Part shown: one piece after another, positions 54,905 through 62,274 of the stretch
Position numbering within the stretch: position 1 is the stretch's first letter
Layout: the number at the start of each line of letters is the position of its first letter
Assembly: GCF_025965585.1 (NCBI RefSeq)
Contig: NZ_JAOPWR010000151.1
Location: 1-62,274 of the forward strand
DNA length: 62,274 nt
Source: Pseudonocardia sp.
Lineage (GTDB): Bacteria; Actinomycetota; Actinomycetes; Mycobacteriales; Pseudonocardiaceae
Direction of reading: 5' to 3'
Made by a program: the position numbers and the translations under genes
The notes under the pieces: model-generated
The model's input: the letters and a program-made list of their open reading frames with translations, nothing else
Told to the model about the DNA's origin: nothing
The model's database searches: none

Positions 54905-55996
54905 TCACAACCACTGGTTCTTGCGGAAGTTGCGGTACAGCAGCCCACAGATCACGGCGATGAGCAGGAGCACCATCGGGTAGCCGAACTTCCACGTCAG
55001 CTCGGGCATGTTCTCGAAGTTCATGCCGTAGATGCCGGCGATCATCGTGGGCACCGAGATCAGGCCCGCGTACGCGGTGATCTTGCGCATGTCGTTGTTC
55101 TGCCGCAGCGTGATCTTCGCCAGCACGGCGTCCACCAGCGTGGTGAGCAGCTCGTCGAAGCTGCTGACGCGCTCGGTGACGGTCGCGAGGTGGTCGTCGA
55201 CGTCGCGGAAGTAGGAGCGCACCTCGTGCGGCACCAGCGAGCTGTAGCCCTCGGTGAGCTTGCGGATCGGGGCCGTCAACGGCACCACGGAGCGCCGCAG
55301 CTCGAGCACCTCGCGCTTCATGACGTAGATCTGCTCGGAGTCCATCTGGGACTTCGGCTCGAAGACCTCGGCCTCGATCTCGTCGATGTCGGACTCGATC
55401 GCGTCGGTGACCTCGACGTAGGCGTCCACGATGTGGTCGGCGATGGCGTGCAGCACCGCGGCCGGGCCGAGCGCGAGCTGCTCGGGATCGGCCTCCAGCG
55501 ACGCGCGCACCTTGTGCAGGCCGCAGTGGTCGCCGTGCCGGACCGTGACGACGAAGTCGGCGCCCACGAACGCCATGACCTCACCGGTCTTCACCAGCTC
55601 GGCGGCGGTGGTCGGCTCGGCGTGCCCCACGTAGCTCACGGTCTTGAGAACCATGAACAGCATGTCGTCGTAGCGCTCCAGCTTGGGGCGCTGCTTCGCG
55701 TGCACGGCGTCCTCGACGGCCAGCTCGTGCAGGCCGAACGTCTCGGCGACGGCGTTGATCTGCTCATCGGTGGGCTCGTGCAGCCCGATCCAGACGAAGC
55801 CCTCGTCCCGGCGGCGCACCTCGGCGATCGCCGCGTCGTGCGTCCAGCGGCCCTCGAGCCGCTCGCCGCCGACGTAGACGCCGCAGTCGACCACGTACGC
55901 CGACATCGGTACGCGCAGCTTGGGCAGGGGGGTGCCCCGGGTGTTGAGGCGGGACGCCGCGCGGATGGCAGGGCGGATCGAGGACAGGGCGGGCAT
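54905..55996 (-). CDS. corA: CorA-type magnesium/cobalt channel
   Basis: 363 residues. A large cytoplasmic funnel, then two C-terminal helices; the GMN selectivity motif is in YGMNFENMPEL. The ATG at 55996 has GGAGG nine bases upstream; the longer open frame is not needed. Rv1239c (corA) lies in the same mycobacterial neighbourhood. Mg2+ uptake is the standard role. Confidence 0.95.
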   Translation of the reverse strand: MPALSSIRPAIRAASRLNTRGTPLPKLRVPMSAYVVDCGVYVGGERLEGRWTHDAAIAEVRRRDEGFVWIGLHEPTDEQINAVAETFGLHELAVEDAVHAKQRPKLERYDDMLFMVLKTVSYVGHAEPTTAAELVKTGEVMAFVGADFVVTVRHGDHCGLHKVRASLEADPEQLALGPAAVLHAIADHIVDAYVEVTDAIESDIDEIEAEVFEPKSQMDSEQIYVMKREVLELRRSVVPLTAPIRKLTEGYSSLVPHEVRSYFRDVDDHLATVTERVSSFDELLTTLVDAVLAKITLRQNNDMRKITAYAGLISVPTMIAGIYGMNFENMPELTWKFGYPMVLLLIAVICGLLYRNFRKNQWL

Positions 55997-56248
55997 GAGT
56001 GGCCTCCGGGATCGGACGCGTACGTGATGGATCACGCGCCCCGATTCCGGGAGGGCCTTACCTGACCTCCGTGTCGTGGGCGCGGCGACTACTACAACCG
56101 GGTGCCGTCGGCACCGCGCTCACCTCCCGCCCGACTTCGTCCTGCGTTGCCCATGTGTTCACGGCCATGTTCGATCAGGCAGCTGATCATCGGACCGCGG
56201 GGTTAGATTACGCCTGCACCAGGTTCATCGGCGATGGAGGCGACAGCG

Positions 56249-56752
56249 TTGCAGTTCGGTCGGTATTACGAGGAGTTCGAGGTCGGCGCGGTCTACAAGC
56301 ACTGGCCGGGCAAAACGGTCACCGAGTACGACGACCACCTGTTCTGCCTGCTGACGATGAACCACCACCCGCTGCACATGGACGCGAACTTCGCCCAGGA
56401 GACCACCGAGTTCAAGCAGAACGTGGTCGTGGGCAACTACATCTACTCGCTGCTGCTGGGCATGTCCGTACCCGACGTCTCGGGCAAGGCGATCGCCAAC
56501 CTCGAGGTCGAGTCGCTCAAGCACACCAAGCCGACGTTCCACGGCGACACCATCTACGGCGAGACCGAGGTGCTGGACAAGACGCCGTCGAAGTCGAAGG
56601 ACGACCGCGGGGTCGTCTATGTGGAGACGCGCGGCTACAAGCAGGACGGCACGGTCGTCTGCACGTTCCGGCGCAAGGTGATGATCCCGAAGAAGTCCTA
56701 CGGCGACGCGCGCGGCGGCGAGCAGCCCGGTCGTCCCACGCCGCAGGCCTGA
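56249..56752 (+). CDS. MaoC-family (R)-enoyl-CoA hydratase
   Basis: 167 residues, hot-dog fold. FGRYYEEFEVGAVYKHWPG, then LLTMNHHPLHMDANFA with the catalytic His, and FHGDTIYGETEVLDKTPSK. TTG at 56249 is preferred because GGAGG sits seven bases upstream and homologues start at this point; ATG at 56234 lacks a ribosome site. Very like the hydratase next to the CoA lyase and FadE19 genes in mycobacteria; here those are 16 kb away at 38-40 kb. Confidence 0.85.
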   Translation: MQFGRYYEEFEVGAVYKHWPGKTVTEYDDHLFCLLTMNHHPLHMDANFAQETTEFKQNVVVGNYIYSLLLGMSVPDVSGKAIANLEVESLKHTKPTFHGDTIYGETEVLDKTPSKSKDDRGVVYVETRGYKQDGTVVCTFRRKVMIPKKSYGDARGGEQPGRPTPQA

Positions 56753-56764
56753 GAGCTCCGGGGG

Positions 56765-57160
56765 CTACTCCGGCAGCGCTCCCCACGTCGCGAGCGTCTC
56801 CACGAGCTCGTCGACGAGGGGGAGCGCGGCCAGGTCCGCGGCGCTGCACCAGCGGGCGTCGTGGGCGTCGTCGCCGGCACGCAGGTCGCCGCCGGTGACC
56901 GTGCAGCGGTAGTCGGCGATCACGTAAGGGCCGCGCCGGACCCGCCCCACCAGCTCCCCGGGGCGGACCGTGAGGCCGGTCTCCTCGGTCATCTCGCGCA
57001 CCAGCGCCTGTTCGTCCGATTCGCCCGTCTCGACCCGTCCGCCGGGCACCGACCACAGCCCGCAACCGGGCTCGTTGCCCCGCCGGATCAGCAGCAACCG
57101 ATTCTTCGCATCGTAGGCCAGACCACCCACACAGGGCACGGGATCATCACAGCGGGTCAT
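56765..57160 (-). CDS. Nudix hydrolase
   Basis: 131 residues. The Nudix box GGRVETGESDEQALVREM plus TEETGL fits G-x5-E-x7-R-E-U-x-E-E-x-G-U, binding Mg and cutting nucleoside-diphosphate links. RRGNEPGCGLWSVPGG is the strand before it. No substrate-specific motif is seen. Ends 12 bases from the converging MaoC gene. Confidence 0.9.
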   Translation of the reverse strand: MTRCDDPVPCVGGLAYDAKNRLLLIRRGNEPGCGLWSVPGGRVETGESDEQALVREMTEETGLTVRPGELVGRVRRGPYVIADYRCTVTGGDLRAGDDAHDARWCSAADLAALPLVDELVETLATWGALPE

Positions 57161-57268
57161 CGAACATGACCATACGGGCCCGCGTGCCGGATACCCAGGG
57201 ACGTCCGGGTGCGGTACAAATCAAGCGTCGAGGGTCAGTCCCCCCAGGTTGTCAGAACGGTGGTCGTG

Positions 57269-57427
57269 GTGAACGTCAAGAAGATCGTTGGTCTTCTCGT
57301 GGTCGCGTTGCTCATCTACTTCGTGGTCGTTCAACCCAATGCCGCCGCCAACTCCGTGCACAACATCGGCACGATCCTCAAGAACGCGGCCGACTCCGTC
57401 ACCAGCTTCTTCACCCAGATCGTCTAG
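57269..57427 (+). CDS. 52-residue single-span membrane protein
   Basis: VNVKKIVGLLVVALLIYFVV is one membrane helix, followed by a polar helix (NAAANSVHNIGTILKNAA). GTG at 57269 is chosen because it starts the hydrophobic segment; in-frame codons back to 57209 are possible but unlikely. Four bases before the PH-domain gene. A small conserved-looking protein; function unknown. Confidence 0.6.
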   Translation: MNVKKIVGLLVVALLIYFVVVQPNAAANSVHNIGTILKNAADSVTSFFTQIV

Positions 57428-57431
57428 CGTC

Positions 57432-57968
57432 GTGCTGGCCCCCCGCGAGATCGACGAGTACCTGCTCCCGACGGAGCGGCGGGTCATCCGGGTGCGCCAG
57501 CACTGGGCCTACATGGGCAAGCACATCTTTCAGACCGCGCTGTTCCTGCTGCTCATGGTGCTCGCCCAACGCTTCCTGCCGGGCGGGGTCCTGGTCGACA
57601 ACGTGACGTTCTACATGGCACTGGTGGCCGTGCTGCGGTTCACGGTGCTCACCATCCTGTGGTGGATCGAGCGGATCGTGATCACCGACAAACGGGTGAT
57701 GCTCGCGCAGGGCATCCTCGTCCACAAGGTCGGGATGATGCCGCTGAGCAAGGTCACCGACCTGACGTTCCAGCGTTCCGTCGGTGGCCGGATGCTCGGC
57801 TACGGCTCGCTGATCGTGGAATCGGCCGGTCAGATCCAGGCGCTGAACCAGATCGACTACATGCCGCGGCCGGAAGAGGTCTACGAGGCGCTCTCGGAGC
57901 TCGTCTTCGGGGAGAAGGGCAAGACCCGCGCCACCGGGATGCTCGCCCGTCCGCGCTGGCGCCGCTGA
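57432..57968 (+). CDS. Bacterial PH-domain (YdbS/DUF304-like) membrane protein
   Basis: 178 residues. EYLLPTERRVIRVRQHWAYMG leads into two helices (IFQTALFLLLMVLAQRFL, VTFYMALVAVLRFTVLTILWW), then a PH fold: ITDKRVMLAQGILVHKVGMMPLSKVTDLTFQR and GYGSLIVESAGQ. GTG at 57432. Membrane-bound on the inside; the role of this family is unclear. Confidence 0.87.
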   Translation: MLAPREIDEYLLPTERRVIRVRQHWAYMGKHIFQTALFLLLMVLAQRFLPGGVLVDNVTFYMALVAVLRFTVLTILWWIERIVITDKRVMLAQGILVHKVGMMPLSKVTDLTFQRSVGGRMLGYGSLIVESAGQIQALNQIDYMPRPEEVYEALSELVFGEKGKTRATGMLARPRWRR

Positions 57969-58002
57969 TCCTCCTGATCCGCCGTCCGGGTTAGCCTGGG
58001 AC

Positions 58003-58905
58003 GTGCCCAGCCCCCGCCCATCCAGCCCTCGTATCGATCTGCACACCCACTCCACGGCCTCCGACGGCACCGACAGCCCGGCGGAGCTCGTCGCCGCCGC
58101 CGAGGCGGCCGGGGTCGACGTCCTCGCGATCACCGACCACGACACCACCGGCGGCTGGGACGCCGCCACGGCGGCGCTGCCGGCGGGGATGCGGCTCGTG
58201 CGCGGCGCGGAGTTCTCCTGCGTCAGCCCCACCGGCCGCACCATCGACGGTCGGGACGAGCGTCCGGTGTCGATCCACCTGCTGGGTTACCTGTTCGACC
58301 CCGCGCACGAGGCGATCGTGGCCGAGCAGCAGCGGCTGCGGGACGAGCGCGTGAACCGGCTCCGCAGGATCACCGAGAAGATGGCCGCCGACGGGTACCC
58401 CGTCGACGTCGAGACGGTGTTCTCGCTCGTCGAGGACGGCGCCAGCGCGGGGCGGCCGCACCTGGCCAGGGCGCTCGTCGCCGCGGGCGTCGTCGACTCC
58501 GTCAACCAGGCCTTCGCCGAGCTCCTGCACAACGGCAGCCCCTACTACGTGCCGAAGTCCGACACCCCGGTCGAGAAGGCGATCGCGATGGTCCGCGCCG
58601 CGGGTGGCGTGGCGGTGTTCGCGCACTCGCTGGCGCGGCGCCGGGGCCGCGTCGTCGAGCCGTCCGTGATCGCGGACCTGGCCACCAAGGGGCTCGCGGG
58701 CGTCGAGGTCGACCACCCCGACCACGCACCCGAGGACCGGGAGCTGCTGCGCGGGCTCGCGGCCGACCTCGACCTGGTGGTCACCGGGTCGAGCGACTAC
58801 CACGGCACGAACAAGACCACCCCGATCGCCGCGGAGACCACCGCTCCCGAGGCGCTCGAGGACCTCGTGTCGCGCGCCGCGGGCGTCGAGGTGCTCGCGG
58901 GGTGA
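58003..58905 (+). CDS. PHP-domain phosphoesterase (YciV/RNase AM-like)
   Basis: 300 residues. IDLHTHSTASDGTDSP, ITDHDTTGGWD, RGAEFSC and GSSDYHGTNK carry the His/Asp metal ligands of the PHP family. It matches the group that removes 3'-phosphate from nucleoside bisphosphates and trims RNA 5' ends in E. coli. GTG start five bases after TAGCCT (57992-57997). Confidence 0.9.
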   Translation: MPSPRPSSPRIDLHTHSTASDGTDSPAELVAAAEAAGVDVLAITDHDTTGGWDAATAALPAGMRLVRGAEFSCVSPTGRTIDGRDERPVSIHLLGYLFDPAHEAIVAEQQRLRDERVNRLRRITEKMAADGYPVDVETVFSLVEDGASAGRPHLARALVAAGVVDSVNQAFAELLHNGSPYYVPKSDTPVEKAIAMVRAAGGVAVFAHSLARRRGRVVEPSVIADLATKGLAGVEVDHPDHAPEDRELLRGLAADLDLVVTGSSDYHGTNKTTPIAAETTAPEALEDLVSRAAGVEVLAG

Positions 58906-58933
58906 ACGGCACCCGCTCGCTACCGTGGGAGCC

Positions 58934-59782
58934 ATGACGGACGGCGCGCAGCTCGGCCTCGACTTCGAGGCGCCGCGGCTCGTGCGGGTGACGCCGAACC
59001 GGCTCGCCACCTGGGGTGACTGCCCGCGCCGGTACCGGATGACGTACCTCGACAAGCCCGCCCCGCCCCGCGGTGGCGCGTGGGCGCACGCCACGCTCGG
59101 CGCGGTGGTGCACCTGGCGCTGCGCGCCCTGTTCGACCTGCCCGCCGCCGAGCGGACGCCCGAGCGGGCCGCCGCGCTCGTCGACCGGCACTGGACGAGC
59201 GAGGGCTTCCGCGACGCCGAGCAGGCCCGCCGCTACCGGGAGCGGGCGCGCGTGTGGGTGGCCGACTACGCCGAGCACAGCGTTACCGGGGACGGGGACG
59301 CCGACGATCCGGTGGGCCTCGAGCAGTGGGTGTCGGTGGCCACCGAGCGGATCGTGGCCGAGGGCCGCGTGGACCGGATCGACCGCCGCGGCGCCGAGCT
59401 CGTGGTGGTGGACTACAAGACGGGACGGGCACCCACCGTCGAGGACGCCCGCCGGTCTCGCGCGCTGGCCCTCTACGCGGTGGCCACCGAGCGCACGCTG
59501 CGCCGCACCTGCACCCAGGTGGAGCTGCACCACCTCCCCACCGGGGAGGTCGCGGCCTGGCGCCACGACCGCGACTCGCTGCGCGAGCACGTGCGCGCCG
59601 CCGAACGGACGGCGGGCGAGCTCGCCGACGCCTCCGATGCGCTCGCCGCCGGTGGTGACGCCGAGCAGCTGTTCCCGCCGCGCCCGGCGCCGCGCTGCGG
59701 CACGTGCGACGTCCGCCGCAACTGCCCGGAGGGCCGGGCCGCCGCGCCCGAGCCCGCGTCCTGGGCACTGCTGGCCCCGTGA
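58934..59782 (+). CDS. RecB-type PD-(D/E)XK nuclease with Fe-S cysteines
   Basis: 282 residues. EGRVDRIDRRGAELVVVDYKTG holds the D-(x)-ExK active site (Asp in VDRID, Glu and Lys in VVDYK). One Cys in DCPRRYR and three in CGTCDVRRNC form the AddB/Cas4-like cluster set. A stand-alone nuclease; a CRISPR link is not supported because no cas or array is here. ATG at 58934 after GGGAG; TACCGT seven bases upstream. Confidence 0.86.
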   Translation: MTDGAQLGLDFEAPRLVRVTPNRLATWGDCPRRYRMTYLDKPAPPRGGAWAHATLGAVVHLALRALFDLPAAERTPERAAALVDRHWTSEGFRDAEQARRYRERARVWVADYAEHSVTGDGDADDPVGLEQWVSVATERIVAEGRVDRIDRRGAELVVVDYKTGRAPTVEDARRSRALALYAVATERTLRRTCTQVELHHLPTGEVAAWRHDRDSLREHVRAAERTAGELADASDALAAGGDAEQLFPPRPAPRCGTCDVRRNCPEGRAAAPEPASWALLAP

Positions 59783-60084
59783 ACGCCCGGACGAGCGGCG
59801 TGCGCCGCCACAGGCGGGCGGGCTGGCTGCGCGGGTTCTCGGGCCTGCTCGCGGCCGGCCTGGCGGTGCTCGCGGTGGCGCTGTTCGTGGTCTGGTTCGT
59901 GGCGGCGCGCGCCGGGTCGGAGGGCCCGGGCGCCTCGACGCTCACCTGGCACGCCGTCGGAGCGGTGGTGGCGGTACTCGGGCAGGTCTACGCCGACCGC
60001 ACCCCCGGCGCGCGCGGCACGGCTGCGGCGGCGGGCGTCATCGCCGTCACGCTGGTGGTACTGGCCGCCCAGTGGCTCTTCTGA
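59779..60084 (+). CDS. Small two- or three-span membrane protein
   Basis: 101 residues. Arg-rich start (RRHRRAGWLRG), then LLAAGLAVLAVALFVVWFVAA, WHAVGAVVAVLGQVYA and AAAAGVIAVTLVVLAAQWLF. GTG overlaps the nuclease stop (GTGA). The final 38 bases overlap the convergent oxygenase gene. No function is recognised. Confidence 0.72.
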   Translation: MNARTSGVRRHRRAGWLRGFSGLLAAGLAVLAVALFVVWFVAARAGSEGPGASTLTWHAVGAVVAVLGQVYADRTPGARGTAAAAGVIAVTLVVLAAQWLF

Positions 60085-60877
60085 CAGCGCCGATGCGTGC
60101 TCCGCGTACGCTCCGCACGGCCAGAATCCCGGTGCGCAGGGCCCGCAGGCCGGCCGTGGTGGCCAGGTCCGCGCCCGGCACCCGCGGCAGCCCGTAGATC
60201 TCCTTCGCCCACGGCGGCAGCATCCCGATCGCGACGGCCGCCACGGCCGTCCAGCCGGGGCGGGCCGGGGTGAGCAGCTCGATGCGCCGGGGCAGGGGCG
60301 CCAGGACGAGGCGCCGGGCCGCCCGCTTCGCGGTGGGGCTCGCCACCAGCTCCGGGCGGACGTCGGCGAAGTAGGCGTCGACCTCGGCCCGGCCGGCGGG
60401 CAGGTCGGTGGCGCCGAGCAGCGCGCCCGCGCGGACCTGCTCGGCGAGGAAGCGATCCTCCTCGGCCTCGTCGATGAGCCCGAGCCGCCGCACGGCCGAG
60501 GAGAACGAGCTGACCTCGGTGGTGTGCACCCAGCGCAGCAGGTCGGGATCGTCGGCGGAGTACTCGCGGCCCGTGACGGGGTCGACGCCGCGCACGCGAG
60601 AGTGGATGGCGCGGACCCGGGCGACGGCCTTGTCTGCGGTGGCCCGGTCGGCGAAGGCGAGTGTGGTGACGTAGCCGGCCGTCCGCTCCAGGCGCGGCCA
60701 GAACTGGTCGGGAAAGGAGGAGTGCTGGTCGACGCCCGCCATCGCACGCGGGTGCAGGGTCTGCAGGAACAGCGCGCTGAAGCCGCCGATCAGCGCGGCC
60801 GGGTCCCCGATGACGCGCCGCGTGGCGCTCCCGGGCGGGAAGTATCCGTCGTCCACCCGCTGCTCGGTCGTACTCAC
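60047..60877 (-). CDS. MpaB/DUF2236-like oxygenase
   Basis: 276 residues, all helical. LFLQTLHPRAMAGVDQHSSF, RVRAIHSRVRG and LLRWVHTTEVSSF carry the conserved His/Arg residues that bind heme b in the rubber oxygenase Lcp-related family. Mycobacterial-type relatives are abundant and mostly uncharacterised. ATG at 60877. Ten bases after the beta-propeller gene in the same direction. Confidence 0.87.
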   Translation of the reverse strand: MSTTEQRVDDGYFPPGSATRRVIGDPAALIGGFSALFLQTLHPRAMAGVDQHSSFPDQFWPRLERTAGYVTTLAFADRATADKAVARVRAIHSRVRGVDPVTGREYSADDPDLLRWVHTTEVSSFSSAVRRLGLIDEAEEDRFLAEQVRAGALLGATDLPAGRAEVDAYFADVRPELVASPTAKRAARRLVLAPLPRRIELLTPARPGWTAVAAVAIGMLPPWAKEIYGLPRVPGADLATTAGLRALRTGILAVRSVRGARIGAVRRATGRPVPPA

Positions 60878-60886
60878 GCGTCCTCC

Positions 60887-62230
60887 TCAGCGGACCGGTC
60901 GCAACGCCACGACCTGGGACCCGCGCTGCTCCAGGAGCATCCCGCCCGCGGTGGCGAGCCGGACGGGTGCGGTGCGGTCGGCGCGCTGGACCGGGATCGT
61001 GGCGATCACCGTGCCGCGCTGCAGGTCGAGCCGGGCGAGCCCGTCGGGCACCGGGACGAGCAGCCCGGTGCCGTAGGCGACGGCCGGCCCGAGGGTGCCG
61101 GGCACGGTCCACACCGGGGAGAGGTCCTTCGCGTCGAGGGCGACGGTCTGCGAGCCCGTCCACCAGTAGATGTGCTCGGCATCGCTGGTGACGGCCGCGC
61201 CGCCGCCCGGGGTGCTGCCCGGGGGCGCGGTGGCCAGGTCGGCGTCGGGCACGTCGAGCGGGATGAGCGAGACCTGTGCACCGGTCTTGTCCAGGACCAG
61301 CAGCCGGGCGGGGTTCGGCAGCGCCACCGCGACGCGGTCGGCCGAGATCGCCACCACCGTGGCGCCCGACGACGGCAGCGGCACGGAGAACTCCACCTGC
61401 GGCGTCTCCGCGCCCTGGGCGCCGTCGGGGGACAGGACGCTCAACCGGTCGGTCCGCTCACCGGGGCAGCGCTCGATCACGCCGAGGCGCGAGGACATCA
61501 GCGTGGTGGAGCCGTACGTGCAGCCGGTGCGCGGCTGCGCCCCCACCTGCACGGGGGTGGGCACCGCGCCGTACTCGAGCGTGCGCACCAGGTCCGACCG
61601 CCAGACCTCGAGGTAGTCGGTGCCGGTGGCCACCACGTAGCTGCCCTCGGACAGCAGCTGTGCGCCCAGGCGGGAGTCGGGGTTGCTCGACGCGGCGCGG
61701 GCACCGGTGTCGGGCCGCAGCTCGGTGAGCTCACTGCACCAGCCGCTGGCGCCCTCGTAGAGCGCGAGCACCCGTCCGACGTCGGCGTCGGGGAAGCCGC
61801 TGCCGACCGTGCAGAGCCGCAGGTTGCGCTGGTAGCTCCAGCGCTCGGCGCCCGTCTGCGCGTCGCGCCCGACCACGGTGGAGCCGTCGGCGGTGACGGC
61901 GGCGGGCCCGGCCACCACGGGCACCGGCGTGGCACCGCTGGCAGCCTGCCAGGCCTGTGTGAACCCGGCCGGGACGTCGCCCGCCGGTGGCGGGGCCACG
62001 ATCGCGGGATCGGCGGTCCTGTCGACGGTGGCGGTGACCGGGCTGGTGCGCCACAGGACCATCGCGCCGACGAGGACGACCACGGCGATCAGCGCCACGG
62101 CCACCAGGTCACCGCGCCGGCGCCGCTCGGGACGCAGGCGGGGCGGACGCACACGGCCCCGCCCGCGCCCCGGCGCGGACGGAGCCGCGGGTGAGGCATC
62201 GGACGGGGCCGGGGGAGTGCTGTTCGGCAC
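60887..62230 (-). CDS. Membrane-anchored PQQ-like beta-propeller protein
   Basis: 447 residues. Pro/Arg-rich cytoplasmic start, one helix (LVAVALIAVVVLVGAMVLW, about 43-61), then propeller repeats such as VVGRDAQTGAERWSYQ, IYWWTGSQTVALDAKDLSPVW and ARLDLQRGTVIATIPV. Resembles the outer domain of proteins of mycobacterial surface lattices; no catalytic residues. Rv-type synteny at this point is unclear. GTG at 62230. Confidence 0.85.
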   Translation of the reverse strand: MPNSTPPAPSDASPAAPSAPGRGRGRVRPPRLRPERRRRGDLVAVALIAVVVLVGAMVLWRTSPVTATVDRTADPAIVAPPPAGDVPAGFTQAWQAASGATPVPVVAGPAAVTADGSTVVGRDAQTGAERWSYQRNLRLCTVGSGFPDADVGRVLALYEGASGWCSELTELRPDTGARAASSNPDSRLGAQLLSEGSYVVATGTDYLEVWRSDLVRTLEYGAVPTPVQVGAQPRTGCTYGSTTLMSSRLGVIERCPGERTDRLSVLSPDGAQGAETPQVEFSVPLPSSGATVVAISADRVAVALPNPARLLVLDKTGAQVSLIPLDVPDADLATAPPGSTPGGGAAVTSDAEHIYWWTGSQTVALDAKDLSPVWTVPGTLGPAVAYGTGLLVPVPDGLARLDLQRGTVIATIPVQRADRTAPVRLATAGGMLLEQRGSQVVALRPVR

Positions 62231-62244
62231 CGCTGCGGGCGAGC

Positions 62245-62274
62245 TCAGCTCGCGGCGGCGTCGTGCGCGGTGGC
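62245..62274 (-). CDS. C-terminal end of an upstream minus-strand gene
   Basis: Nine codons (ATAHDAAAS) and a TGA on the minus strand run to the window edge. Too short to identify; it is consistent with a gene upstream in the same direction as the beta-propeller gene, but could be chance. Confidence 0.3.
   Translation of the reverse strand, partial: ATAHDAAAS

Noticed and set aside
56173..56188. GATCA-n6-TGATC inverted repeat before the MaoC gene
   Set aside because: Five-base arms are too short to be significant without a second copy.
58934..59782. Cas4 of a CRISPR system
   Set aside because: The nuclease and Cys set are shared with RecB-like proteins; there is no array, cas1 or cas2 in the window.

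Overview
The window is GC-rich, densely packed DNA from an actinobacterium. GTG starts are frequent, adjacent genes often overlap by four bases (ATGA or GTGA), and several genes start a few bases after a TAnnnT -10 box. A mycothiol deacetylase (MshB), GpgS, FolP2 and SigE/RseA/HtrA/TatB in the order known from Mycobacterium tuberculosis Rv1166-Rv1239 point to the Mycobacteriales/Pseudonocardiales. A Pseudonocardia-like host is my inference, not something the sequence proves. No rRNA, tRNA, CRISPR array, transposase or phage gene was seen.

Layout. 1-6.9 kb: end of an LpqW-like lipoprotein gene, then a complete peptide-type ABC importer operon (SBP, two ATPases, two permeases). 6.9-12.6 kb: mshB, two small genes of unknown function, a GNAT enzyme, a 7Fe ferredoxin, dapC and an MFS permease. 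12.6-18 kb: dapD with a CHAD gene, dapE, two LOG-family genes and folP2, which is lysine/peptidoglycan precursor synthesis plus housekeeping. 18-24 kb: gpgS, a DivIVA-like protein, SRPBCC, tagA, DUF3117, glgM/glgC and an O-methyltransferase. 24-27.6 kb: the envelope-stress set sigE-rseA-htrA-tatB.

27.6-34.4 kb is an inserted catabolic-looking module between tatB and mrp: amidase, 2-hydroxyacid dehydrogenase, DUF3830 protein, two maleate-isomerase/Asp-Glu-racemase-like proteins, a GntR/FCD regulator and a class III aminotransferase. Two matching palindromes, ATTGTCAACAAT, lie at its two promoter regions. 34.4-41.2 kb returns to the conserved backbone: mrp, MarR, DUF1003, MgtE_N/CBS, a CoA-ester lyase, an acyl-CoA dehydrogenase and a stress-type membrane protein.

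41.2-49.2 kb is the most interesting part. It holds a GTP cyclohydrolase II paralogue whose catalytic Tyr position is His, a creatininase-family protein, a zinc-site-defective 6-pyruvoyltetrahydropterin-synthase homologue, an MDR dehydrogenase, a glycosyltransferase, a methyltransferase, a flippase-like membrane protein, a CDP-alcohol phosphatidyltransferase and a sulfatase-fold membrane enzyme. Together they look like a pathway that starts from GTP, makes a pterin-like or pyrimidine-like compound, and decorates or places it at the membrane. The product is unknown.

49-62 kb: a SigL-type ECF sigma with its zinc anti-sigma, a ParB-like protein, a phosphoesterase, a methyltransferase, an EamA permease with a possible leader peptide, a Rieske protein, CorA, a MaoC hydratase, a Nudix enzyme, a PH-domain protein, a PHP phosphoesterase, a RecB-like nuclease, an MpaB-like oxygenase and a membrane-anchored beta-propeller. 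The window ends inside another minus-strand gene.
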